From DATGKG01 sp963851325 (GTDB taxonomy: Bacteria; Desulfobacterota; Binatia; Binatales; Binataceae): 64,000 nucleotides of DNA. Location of the stretch: assembly GCA_963851325.1 (NCBI GenBank), contig CAWKOR010000001.1:3596001-3660000 (forward strand). Direction: 5' to 3'. Positions 34,570 through 42,413 of the stretch are shown one piece after another. Under the pieces are notes generated by a model that worked only from the letters and a program-made list of their open reading frames with translations, did not search any database and was not told the origin of the DNA. The position numbers were made by a program, and so were the translations under genes. Position 1 is the stretch's first letter, and the number at the start of each line of letters is the position of its first letter.

Positions 34570-35366
34570 GCGGCGCTTTCCTCCAGGGTCACGGCGTCGC
34601 GAACTTCCACGCCGGAGTTGCGCAAATAACGCTTCAATTCAGGAATCGGATACTCGCCGTAGTGCACGATCGACGCGACGATGGCGGCGTCAGCGGCGCC
34701 CCGAGTGAACGCGTCGCGCAGATGCGCGGGCTCGCCGGCACCTCCCGATGCGATGACTGGAATCGAAACCGCCTCGCTAATCGCGCGCGTGATGTCAAGG
34801 TCATAACCTTCCTTGGTGCCGTCGCGATCGATTGAGTTGATGCATAACTCGCCGGCCCCGCGCCGCTCGCCGTCGCGCGACCACGCAATTGCATCGAGGC
34901 CGGTGGGCGTGCGCCCGCCATCGATCACGACTTCGTAACCGCTCGGAATTTCGGAGCGTTTGCCGGTAAATTTCACCTGCATCGAGAGCACGATGCATTG
35001 CGCGCCAAATGCCTTCGAACCCTGCGTAATAATTTCCGGATCGCGCACCGCACCCGAATCGATCGAAACCTTCTCCGCACCCGCCAGCAGGACGGCGCGC
35101 ATGTCGGCCAGTGTGCGCAATCCGCCGCCGACGCTGAACGGGATGAAGATTTCCTTCGCCACCGCGCTCACCACTTCGAGCATGATGCCGCGCCGTTCGT
35201 TGGAAGCGGTAATGTCATAGAAAACGATCTCGTCAGCGCCCTGCTCGTAGTAGTAACGCGCCATCGCAACCGGATCGCCGACATCGACATTGGCCAGAAA
35301 TTTGACGCCCTTGGTGACCTTGCCGTCGCGCACGTCGAGGCAGGGGATGATTCGCTTGGCGAGCAT
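34566..35366 (-). CDS. hisF: Imidazole glycerol phosphate synthase, cyclase subunit
   Basis: A 266-aa (beta/alpha)8 barrel that makes imidazole glycerol phosphate and AICAR from PRFAR and ammonia in histidine synthesis. The first catalytic aspartate lies in IIPCLDVRDGKVTKGVKF, the second in INSIDRDGTKEGYDLDITRA. The phosphate-binding loops appear in FSVGGGLRTLADMRAVLLAG and VIASGGAGEPAHLRDAF. Its start abuts the hisH stop, and its stop overlaps ribH, giving a compact hisH-hisF-ribH operon. The remaining his genes are not in the window. Confidence 0.97.
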   Translation of the reverse strand: MLAKRIIPCLDVRDGKVTKGVKFLANVDVGDPVAMARYYYEQGADEIVFYDITASNERRGIMLEVVSAVAKEIFIPFSVGGGLRTLADMRAVLLAGAEKVSIDSGAVRDPEIITQGSKAFGAQCIVLSMQVKFTGKRSEIPSGYEVVIDGGRTPTGLDAIAWSRDGERRGAGELCINSIDRDGTKEGYDLDITRAISEAVSIPVIASGGAGEPAHLRDAFTRGAADAAIVASIVHYGEYPIPELKRYLRNSGVEVRDAVTLEESAA

Positions 35367-35990
35367 CTAGAATTTCATCCGGCAGAAATTATCCAGCATC
35401 CGAAGACCGGCGGTGCCGGATTTTTCGAGATGGAACTGAGTCGCGATAACGTTATCGCTCGCGATCGCCGCGGTGAATGGAACTCCGTAGTCGGAAGTGC
35501 CGATCACCAGCGATTGGTCGGCGGCGACTGGATAGTAACTGTTCACGAAATAGAAATGAGTGTTGTCCGGGACGCCCACGAAAATCGGATGCGGGCGCTC
35601 CTGATGGACCCGGTTCCATCCGATTTGCGGAACCTTGAGCGGACGCCCATCGATCGAGGTGGGAAACTTCACGACCCGCCCCGCAACGATACCGAGGCAG
35701 TCGACGCCGCCGTCTTCATCGCTGCGATCGACCAGCACCTGGATGCCGATGCAGATGCCCAGAAACGGCGTGCCGGCTTTGGCGACGTCGTTGCGCAGGC
35801 ATTCATCGAGGCCGAGGGCGCGTAGATTGTGCATGGTGGCGCCGGCGGCGCCGACCCCGGGCAGTATTACGCGATCGGCGGCGCGAACCTTCTCCGGACG
35901 ATCGGTGATCTCGCATCGATGGCCGAGGTGATCGAGCGCCCGCGCAACGCTGGTAAGGTTTCCGGCCTTGTAGTCGACGATCGCGATCAT
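35367..35990 (-). CDS. hisH: Imidazole glycerol phosphate synthase, glutaminase subunit
   Basis: A 207-aa class I glutamine amidotransferase that supplies ammonia to HisF. The oxyanion strand is ILPGVGAAGATMHNLRALG, the nucleophile is the cysteine in PFLGICIGIQVLVDRS, and the His/Glu pair is in IATQFHLEKSGTAGLRML (the usual Pro between them is Leu). IVDYKAGNLTSVARALDHLG is the canonical N-terminus. It is the first gene of the hisH-hisF-ribH operon and starts divergently from the two-component genes. Confidence 0.97.
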   Translation of the reverse strand: MIAIVDYKAGNLTSVARALDHLGHRCEITDRPEKVRAADRVILPGVGAAGATMHNLRALGLDECLRNDVAKAGTPFLGICIGIQVLVDRSDEDGGVDCLGIVAGRVVKFPTSIDGRPLKVPQIGWNRVHQERPHPIFVGVPDNTHFYFVNSYYPVAADQSLVIGTSDYGVPFTAAIASDNVIATQFHLEKSGTAGLRMLDNFCRMKF

Positions 35991-36236
35991 TGGAAAACTC
36001 CGGACCAGACATCATAGCGGCATGTGCGAAATGACCCAACTGGCAAAGTCCGGCCATTTTATGGGGAAGGATACGGTCCACGCGGCGGTCCCGAGGTTAG
36101 GGCGCGAGCGGTCGCGTGCAGCAATCGATCCCGTGGTAGGAGGGGAAAGGCTCGCGACGGCGCTTGTCTTGGGTCCTCAATGCGGGAATACAATACGAGC
36201 CTTCGCGCCATGGCCCGAGGCATTGCGCAAAACTGA

Positions 36237-37538
36237 TTGAACATTGCGCTACTAATCATCGCGATTATTGCGGCCGTAGCTGCGTTCTACGCGGGGCGGC
36301 GCCACCTGCTTCGTTCGATAGAACGCACTATCGAATCGCTGCGAGCTACCCCCACGCCAACGGCTGATGAGTCCGAGACTCCTTCCTCGCGCGCGCTGCG
36401 CCGGATCGTGGGGCAGTTCGAAGCCCTGCAGAAGGAACGACTCGCCAGCTACGAATCGCGACTGACCGAAATCGACCGCGAGCGTTCCAAAACCGACGCG
36501 ATTATCGAAAGCGTCGAGGACGGCCTCATCGTGCTCGATCAGAATCACGCGGTGGTCCATATGAATGAGGTGGCATGCGCGATCCTCGACCTCGACGCGA
36601 ACGCAGTCGAAGGAAAACGGCTCGAAGATGTTTCATCGCGCAATGTGCACGTCGCGAAATTGCTGGTCGCGACCCGCGAGGGCAGCGACAACGCCGGCAA
36701 CGACAGCACCGAGTTCAAATTGTTCCTGCGCGGTCGCGATCATAGCTACCTGAGCCGCAACCTGCCGTGGATGGGGCCCAGCGGCGAGCGGCTGGGAACC
36801 ATCGTATTGCTGCAGGATGTGACCTACGTGCGCGATCAGGAGAAGAGCCGGACCAATTTGATCGCGACGCTTTCGCACGAGTTAAAGACGCCGCTGACGT
36901 CGCTGACCATCGGCGCTGAGCTGCTGACCGAATCGATTCCGCCCCAAGTGGCCGCGCGCCAGCGCGAGATCCTCGACACCATTCATCAGGACGTCGCCCG
37001 GCTCAACGCGATCGCGGCCGATTTGCTCGATGCATCGCGGACCAGTTCCGCGCGCATCGGGGTCGAGCGCCGCGCCATCCTGCTCGAAAAGACCGTGCGC
37101 GAATCGTGTCGTCCGCTGGCGATTCAGGCGCGCGAGAAGAAGATCGCTTTCGAAATCCTCGCCGACGAGCGCCCGATTCCGATCTGGGGCGATCCGATCA
37201 AACTGCCGTGGGTGATCACCAACCTGGTCGGCAATGCGCTGCGATATACGCCCGAGGGCGGGACCATCCGGCTGGAAATTCGCCGCGAGGGCAACGTCGC
37301 GCGCACCATCGTGAGCGACAGCGGTCCGGGCATCGCCCCCGACATTTTGCCGCGTGTGTTCGAGCCCTTTGCACAATTTCCCGATGACGCCGCGCATGTC
37401 GGCTCGGCCGGCCTCGGACTGTATATCGCAAAAGAAATCGTCGAGGCGCATAACGGTAGAATCTTCGCGCGCAGCGAGCCGGGGCAAGGAACCACTTTCA
37501 CGGTGGATATTCCGGTGCGGGAGGAAGCGATTGGCTAA
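36237..37538 (+). CDS. Membrane-anchored sensor histidine kinase with PAS domain
   Basis: A 433-aa protein with a TTG start. Residues 2-19 form one membrane helix (NIALLIIAIIAAVAAFYA), so the sensor region faces the cytoplasm. A coiled helix leads to a PAS domain at ~85-200 (IIESVEDGLIVLDQNHAVVH). The HisKA phosphoacceptor is H214 in LIATLSHELKTPLTSL. The ATPase domain shows the N box (ITNLVGNALRYTPEGG), G1 (SDSGPGIAPDILPRVFEPF) and G2 (GSAGLGLYIAKEI). It overlaps the response-regulator gene. The signal is unknown; a PAS-bound ligand or redox cue is possible. Confidence 0.94.
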   Translation: MNIALLIIAIIAAVAAFYAGRRHLLRSIERTIESLRATPTPTADESETPSSRALRRIVGQFEALQKERLASYESRLTEIDRERSKTDAIIESVEDGLIVLDQNHAVVHMNEVACAILDLDANAVEGKRLEDVSSRNVHVAKLLVATREGSDNAGNDSTEFKLFLRGRDHSYLSRNLPWMGPSGERLGTIVLLQDVTYVRDQEKSRTNLIATLSHELKTPLTSLTIGAELLTESIPPQVAARQREILDTIHQDVARLNAIAADLLDASRTSSARIGVERRAILLEKTVRESCRPLAIQAREKKIAFEILADERPIPIWGDPIKLPWVITNLVGNALRYTPEGGTIRLEIRREGNVARTIVSDSGPGIAPDILPRVFEPFAQFPDDAAHVGSAGLGLYIAKEIVEAHNGRIFARSEPGQGTTFTVDIPVREEAIG

Positions 37539-38859
37539 CATCCTGGTCGTCGACGATGACCGCAACATCCGCCGCATGATCGCCGCCAGCTTCGATGCCG
37601 CCGGCCATCGCGTGACCGAAGCCGACAGTTCCGAGCAGGCGCTCAAGCTGTTTCCCGAAGCCACCGCGGACCTGGTGCTGAGCGATGTGCGGATGGCGGG
37701 AATGAACGGCTTCGGTCTGCTCACCGAACTGAAACGCCTCAACCCCGCGCTGCCGGTGATCATGATGACTGCCTACGCATCGATTCCGGACGCGGTCGAA
37801 GCGATGCGGCATGGCGCCTATGACTACATCCCCAAACCGTTTACTGCCGAGCACATTCGCCGCGTGGTATCGCGGGCGCTCGAGCTGCAAAGCTTGCGTG
37901 CGGAGAATCGATCGCTGCGCACCCGGATTGAGCGGCTCTCGCAGCCGCCGCCCTTGCTGACGCTGGGCTCCCAGAGCAGGAAGCTGGCGGAGTTGGCAAC
38001 CCAGGTCGCGAGCAGCGACGCCACTGCTTTGCTCACCGGCGAAAGCGGCACCGGCAAGAGCATGCTGGCCGCGTACATCCATCGCCTCAGTCCGCGGAAA
38101 AACGGCCCCTTCGTAGAGGTCGCCTGCACCACCCTCAGCGAGCATCTGCTTGAAAGCGAACTGTTCGGGCATGTGCGCGGCGCGTTCACCGGCGCATTCA
38201 AGGACAAGCCGGGTCGGCTGGAGGCGGCGCATGGCGGCACCGTGTTCCTCGACGAGATCGGCGATTTAGGGATCGCGTTGCAGGTGAAGTTGCTGAGATT
38301 CCTGCAGGAGAAGACCTTTGAACGCGTTGGCGGCGCGCAGACCCTCGAGATCAACGCCCGCATTATCGCGGCGACCAACCAGAACCTGGAACAACTGGTG
38401 CGCGAGAAGCGCTTTCGCGAGGACCTCTACTATCGCCTCAATGTGATCGAGGTTCGGGTGCCGCCGTTGCGCGACCGGACCGGCGAGATCATTCCATTGG
38501 CGGAATACTTCATCGAACGCTCGGCGGAAACCCATCATCGGCGGCCGCTCAAGCTCAGTGAGGAGGCGCGTTCCGCGCTGGCAGGATATCCATGGCCGGG
38601 CAACATTCGCGAGCTCAAGAACCTGATCGAGCGGGCGGTGGTGCTGAGTCGCGGCGATATCATCACCTTGACCGACCTACCCGACAAGGTGCTGGCAGCC
38701 GCGCGACGCGAGGATCAGGGGCTGACACTGGAGGAGCTGGAGCGCCGCCACATCGAATCGGTGCTGGAACAAGCAGTGACGCTGGAGGAAGCGGCCGACA
38801 TGCTCGGCATCAACGTGGCGACGCTGTGGCGCAAGCGTCGCAAGTACGGAATGGACTAA
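37531..38859 (+). CDS. Sigma-54-dependent response regulator (NtrC family)
   Basis: A 442-aa activator with a TTG start that overlaps the kinase gene. The receiver domain (residues 1-120) has the acidic pocket VVDDDRN and phosphorylation site D52 in LVLSDVRMAGMNG. The AAA+ domain holds Walker A (GESGTGKSMLAAY), the sigma-54 contact loop GAFTGA inside HVRGAFTGAFKDKPG, and Walker B (GGTVFLDEIGDLG). The C-terminus is a Fis-type helix-turn-helix (LEQAVTLEEAADMLGINVAT). It should switch on sigma-54 promoters when phosphorylated by the coupled kinase. Targets may include the lipoprotein gene downstream, but this is only proximity. Confidence 0.96.
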   Translation: MANILVVDDDRNIRRMIAASFDAAGHRVTEADSSEQALKLFPEATADLVLSDVRMAGMNGFGLLTELKRLNPALPVIMMTAYASIPDAVEAMRHGAYDYIPKPFTAEHIRRVVSRALELQSLRAENRSLRTRIERLSQPPPLLTLGSQSRKLAELATQVASSDATALLTGESGTGKSMLAAYIHRLSPRKNGPFVEVACTTLSEHLLESELFGHVRGAFTGAFKDKPGRLEAAHGGTVFLDEIGDLGIALQVKLLRFLQEKTFERVGGAQTLEINARIIAATNQNLEQLVREKRFREDLYYRLNVIEVRVPPLRDRTGEIIPLAEYFIERSAETHHRRPLKLSEEARSALAGYPWPGNIRELKNLIERAVVLSRGDIITLTDLPDKVLAAARREDQGLTLEELERRHIESVLEQAVTLEEAADMLGINVATLWRKRRKYGMD

Positions 38860-38942
38860 GGGATTTCAACTGCTTGCCAAGCTTGAAGCTTAGGAATATG
38901 GTCGCGCCGAATTGCCACAGCGCAACAGAAAGGAAAAGTTTT

Positions 38943-39200
38943 ATGCATAAAGTAGTGAGCAGCTTCGGCGTTGCCGCCGGGTTGGGAACTTTGATGCTGT
39001 TAGGTGTCGCCGGATGCAGCATGTTCTCCGGCTCCAACACTCCGGTCGACTGCAACCTCGTCAAGACCCAGGCTGAGGCGGGCAAGACCGATGCGCAGAT
39101 CGCCAGCGACCTCGGCGCCAAGGAGAGCGAAGTCGCGGCCTGCCATGGTCCCGAACAGTCCGGCAACAAAGCCGCGGGCATGATTCCACAGAATTACTAA
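38943..39200 (+). CDS. Small lipoprotein
   Basis: An 85-aa protein with AAGGAA upstream of the ATG at 38943. The signal peptide ends in the lipobox LLGVAGC (about residues 19-25), so it should be lipidated. The mature part is short and hydrophilic, with two more cysteines (PVDCNLVKTQAEAG, VAACHGPEQS). A helical segment (AQIASDLGAKESEVAACHG) resembles the recognition-helix pattern of a degenerate HTH, probably by chance. It lies 83 bp after the NtrC-type gene. Function unknown. Confidence 0.75.
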   Translation: MHKVVSSFGVAAGLGTLMLLGVAGCSMFSGSNTPVDCNLVKTQAEAGKTDAQIASDLGAKESEVAACHGPEQSGNKAAGMIPQNY

Positions 39201-39236
39201 GCCGCAGGTTCCGGCGCGGGCGCGCGCCTATCGTCA

Positions 39237-40334
39237 TCAATCGCCGCGGGATGCGCGGCGCGATGGTGGTTTGCGCACGTCCGCGTATGTCTTGCGATAG
39301 ACCTGCAACAGCGACGCGAACACCGAGATTATCGCGGGCCCCGCGAAGATCCCGATCGGACCATAGGCCTCGAGTCCGCCCGCGATTCCGAAAAACAACG
39401 CGATGGTCGGCAGTCCGGTGCCATGCCGCATCGCCAGCGGTTTGATGAAGTTGTCGATCACTGCGATCCAGATCAGGCACCACACCGCCAGCACGATTGC
39501 CATGGTCCAGGTGCTGAAATAACCGAGGTAGAGAATCGCCGGAACCCACACCAGCGCGGTCCCGCCGAATGGCAACAAACCGCATCCCGCCGAGAGGACT
39601 CCCAGGAAGGCCCAGTAGGGCACGCCCGTCATCAGGAGGCCGATTCCAATGGCCAGGCCCTGGATAAGCGCGGTCAGCAGCAGCCCGCGCATCACCGCCG
39701 ACAGCGTCGAGGTGAGCGTGTCGTAGACTACCGCCTTGTCATCGTCGTGGAGCGGAGTCAGCTCGCGTAGCGATTTGTAATAATCCTCGCCGTCGCGCAG
39801 CAGGTAGAAGAAGATCATCAGCACAATGCCGAAATCGATCAGCACCGATGCGACATTTCTAGCCACCCCGGTGAGATTCTTGATGAGATATTGGCTGGTG
39901 CCCTGCGCGCCCTGCACGAAGAGCTTGGGTATATCGGTACTCAGGTCGAACCTTCGGCCGCCGGAGATCCGCGCAATCAGCCATCCGAAGTATGGCGGAT
40001 TCTGCAGCCATTGGTTGACCTTGTCGATGCCGCCGTTTTGGACGAACTCGTTGGCCTGCAGGTAAAGCCCCTGCGCCTCGATCACCAGCCGCTCGGAAAG
40101 CCAGATCGCGGGCAGGATGACCCCGGTGGCGACCACGAAGGTGATGATGACTGCGTTCAGGGTGCGGCTCTTGCTGAATTTGCGCAATTCCAGCTGCACC
40201 GGATGAACCATGAAGGCGAGCAGAATCGCCCACGCGATCGGCATCAGGAACGGATCCAGCAGCGCATACAGTTCATAGGCCACCACGGCCAGGAAGCCGA
40301 AGAAGAAGACCTGGATTATGCGCTCGCGATCCAT
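39237..40334 (-). CDS. AI-2E (PerM) family membrane permease
   Basis: A 365-aa protein with eight predicted helices. The first (FFFGFLAVVAYELYALLDPF) is followed by the typical LMPIAWAILLAFMVHPVQLE segment. The middle extramembrane region (~85-170) leads to the second helix set (GLAIGIGLLMTGVPYWAFLG, AGCGLLPFGGTALVWVPAIL). The family includes TqsA/YdgG-like exporters and ion exchangers. Unlike the larger paralogue at 53645, this copy ends after the membrane part and lacks any extra domain. Substrate unknown. Confidence 0.9.
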   Translation of the reverse strand: MDRERIIQVFFFGFLAVVAYELYALLDPFLMPIAWAILLAFMVHPVQLELRKFSKSRTLNAVIITFVVATGVILPAIWLSERLVIEAQGLYLQANEFVQNGGIDKVNQWLQNPPYFGWLIARISGGRRFDLSTDIPKLFVQGAQGTSQYLIKNLTGVARNVASVLIDFGIVLMIFFYLLRDGEDYYKSLRELTPLHDDDKAVVYDTLTSTLSAVMRGLLLTALIQGLAIGIGLLMTGVPYWAFLGVLSAGCGLLPFGGTALVWVPAILYLGYFSTWTMAIVLAVWCLIWIAVIDNFIKPLAMRHGTGLPTIALFFGIAGGLEAYGPIGIFAGPAIISVFASLLQVYRKTYADVRKPPSRRASRGD

Positions 40335-40365
40335 GTTCGGCGCGAAGCTTAGCAGATGGGCAGAT

Positions 40366-41364
40366 CTAGTGCAGTGCGCCTAGCCACTTGCCGGCCGCAT
40401 CCAGCATCGCGGGATCGGACATGACTCCCAGGTGATCGACCCCGGGAAGCACGACCACGCGCGCCTTGGGGTCGAGACGCTCCACTAGTGGTGCGTATGC
40501 ATCGGCCTGATTCTGCTGGTCTTCGGAACCGACGATGACAATTGCGTTTCCGAGCGCCGCAACATCGCGTTCATACTTGAATCGCGGATGCATCGAGGTG
40601 TTCAGCCGATACGAATACTCCAGCGTCTCGGTTCCATCGCGAAGCTGCGGTGGCTTGTTGAACCAGATGACCGGCATCCCGTCGAACGCGGTGATGCCGA
40701 ATCCATCCAGAATCGACAGGCCGATCGTGCGTTTCACGTCGACGGTTGCCCATCCGCTGTGGCGCTTGAAAATCGGCGAGAGCGGGAGCACCGGCGACAG
40801 CAGCAGGTAGCCGGAAACCATCGAGGCATGCGGGCCGCCGGCGAACCGGATCGCGAAACCGCCGCCGCTGGAGTGCCCGCCGAGGATCACCGGGCCGTGG
40901 TAGCCCTGCGCGCGCGCCATCGCGATGAGGTCGGCAATGTCGTCTTCGAGCTGACCGACGTACGCCACGTCGCCCCGGCGCGGCCCCGACAGATAGTGCC
41001 CTCGCAGGTTGGGCAGGTAGACCTTGGCGAAGCCGCCGGCGCTCAGCGCCTTGGCGAGGGCGTCATAGCTGACGCCGTGATAGCTCGATCCGTGCACGAA
41101 GATGAGAATGCGATCGGCTTTGGAATCATAGAAGCGATACGCGAGCTGGGCGCCATCGCGTGCGCGATAATACAGTGGTGCGCGAATAACCTCGTCGCCG
41201 GCCCGCGCCGTCCGCACCAGCTTCGCGAAACCGTAGACATCCTTGGGCTGGGCGATTTTAGGCGCCGGCCAGAACACCAGCAACATCGCGACGCCGATAG
41301 TCAGCGCCATCAGGCCCGCCGCGCCAAGCGCAATATAGTAAAGGACTTTAACGAATAGATTCAT
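40366..41364 (-). CDS. Membrane-anchored alpha/beta hydrolase (serine aminopeptidase-like)
   Basis: About 332 aa from the ATG at 41364 (MNLFVKVLYYIALGAAGLMA), which begins with one membrane helix; longer starts at 41391 or 41403 would run into the palindrome upstream. The hydrolase core has IFVHGSSYHGVSYDALAKAL as the oxyanion loop and S in VILGGHSSGGGFAIRF as nucleophile. A late VVLPGVDHLGVM holds the likely catalytic histidine. It resembles S33-type hydrolases and lysophospholipases. It is divergent from a PadR regulator, which probably controls it. Confidence 0.87.
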   Translation of the reverse strand: MNLFVKVLYYIALGAAGLMALTIGVAMLLVFWPAPKIAQPKDVYGFAKLVRTARAGDEVIRAPLYYRARDGAQLAYRFYDSKADRILIFVHGSSYHGVSYDALAKALSAGGFAKVYLPNLRGHYLSGPRRGDVAYVGQLEDDIADLIAMARAQGYHGPVILGGHSSGGGFAIRFAGGPHASMVSGYLLLSPVLPLSPIFKRHSGWATVDVKRTIGLSILDGFGITAFDGMPVIWFNKPPQLRDGTETLEYSYRLNTSMHPRFKYERDVAALGNAIVIVGSEDQQNQADAYAPLVERLDPKARVVVLPGVDHLGVMSDPAMLDAAGKWLGALH

Positions 41365-41380
41365 GGTCTGGAAACTAATA

Positions 41381-41393
41381 GTATGCTTCATAC
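41381..41393. promoter_or_regulatory. Palindrome in the hydrolase/PadR intergenic region
   Basis: GTATGcttCATAC is a perfect 5-bp inverted repeat with a 3-bp spacer. It lies 17 bp upstream of the hydrolase start and 54 bp upstream of the PadR start, in an AT-richer gap. PadR-family proteins are dimeric and often bind short inverted repeats between themselves and a divergent target, so an operator role is plausible. Confidence 0.5.
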
Positions 41394-41446
41394 GGTCTGT
41401 CAAATACCGTTTAGAACGTACGATGAGAGCTGCTATCGTGTTCGCG

Positions 41447-42040
41447 ATGCCGGAAATCAGGTTGACGACAACTTCCTATGTGGTGCTCGGGCTGGTGGCG
41501 CTGGCCGGCGAGGCGACGCCCTACGACCTCAAGCGCAGGGTGGCAGATTCCGTGGGCCATGTCTGGAGCTTTCCGCATGCGCAACTGTACACCGAGCCAG
41601 CGCGCCTCGCGGCGGCAGGATTCCTCAAGGAGCAGCGTGAGAAAGGCGGCCGCAACCGCCGCATCTTCACCATCACTGCCACCGGCACCGCCGCATTACG
41701 CAAATGGCTGTCGCAACCATCCGAACGCATCGAGCCTCGCGAGCTGCGCGATCCCGGCTTGCTGCGCCTGTTCTTCGCCGACCTGCTGTCCGGTGCGGAA
41801 GTCGCGGCATTGGCGCGTGAGCAGGAAGCGGTTCATCGCAAGACGCTCGCGAGACTGGAAGTCGAGGCATCGAGGTTCGGCGCGAGGGCCGGGCACAGTG
41901 TGAGTTTCGGCCCGCTCCGGATGGGCATCATATTCGAGCGCGCCGCGATCGAGTTTTGGAAGGAAATCGCGCGCCAATCTTTGAAACATGGCAAAAAGAT
42001 CCGCACCCGAGAGCAATCGGTACGACCTCGAAATCCGTAG
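41447..42040 (+). CDS. PadR-family transcriptional regulator
   Basis: About 197 aa from the ATG at 41447 (MPEIRLTTTSYVVLGLVALA), a typical PadR opening; the ATG at 41423 is an alternative and neither has a clear Shine-Dalgarno sequence. The winged-helix domain is seen in TPYDLKRRVADSVGHVWSFP and YTEPARLAAAGFLKEQREKG, with the wing as NRRIFTITATGTAALRKWL. The C-terminal ~100 residues form the Vir_act_alpha_C-like helical dimerisation region. It is usually a repressor responding to phenolic or drug-like ligands. Its probable target is the divergent hydrolase. Confidence 0.9.
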   Translation: MPEIRLTTTSYVVLGLVALAGEATPYDLKRRVADSVGHVWSFPHAQLYTEPARLAAAGFLKEQREKGGRNRRIFTITATGTAALRKWLSQPSERIEPRELRDPGLLRLFFADLLSGAEVAALAREQEAVHRKTLARLEVEASRFGARAGHSVSFGPLRMGIIFERAAIEFWKEIARQSLKHGKKIRTREQSVRPRNP

Positions 42041-42200
42041 GATGCATTCGCCTGGCAGCAACTTCGCCGAGGTGCCGGCGGTCGTGGATTGGAGAAAGAC
42101 TCGTCACGCTGACCGTCCGCGTCGGGGGTGCCGTTGCCCGCCCTCACGAATTTTGGTACCGCTTGATGCTTGCTTCGCGTACTTCAATACTCGCATCCAA

Positions 42201-42275
42201 AGGCACGTAGCTCAGCGGGAGAGCACTTCCCTGACACGGAAGGGGTCGGCGGTTCAATCCCGCCCGTGCCTACCA
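42201..42275 (+). tRNA. tRNA-Val (GAC anticodon)
   Basis: The 75-nt sequence folds as a complete cloverleaf. The acceptor is AGGCACG paired with CGTGCCT, the D arm is GCTC/GAGC, the anticodon arm is CTTCC-CTGACAC-GGAAG with GAC at the anticodon, the variable loop is GGGTC, and the T arm is GGCGG-TTCAATC-CCGCC. The discriminator is A, and the CCA end is encoded (42273-42275). It lies 139 bp upstream of thrS. Confidence 0.97.
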
Positions 42276-42413
42276 CCTTCCACCCATTTTCCGCTACAAA
42301 TGACCTGTGATTTCCGCGCTCAGACAGGGGCATCAAGCCCGCGTTTGCAGTATGATGGGGCCACTTTGAGCCGCTGCATAAGTTTTTCATCGATGCGATC
42401 CGCCTCCTCATAA

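Noticed and set aside
36022..36240. Short open frames upstream of the histidine kinase
   Set aside because: Two overlapping frames of about 70 codons have no start signal or recognisable motif. The stretch is better read as the kinase leader region.
41988..42413. Open frame spanning the tRNA-Val gene
   Set aside because: It runs through a complete tRNA and has no family features.
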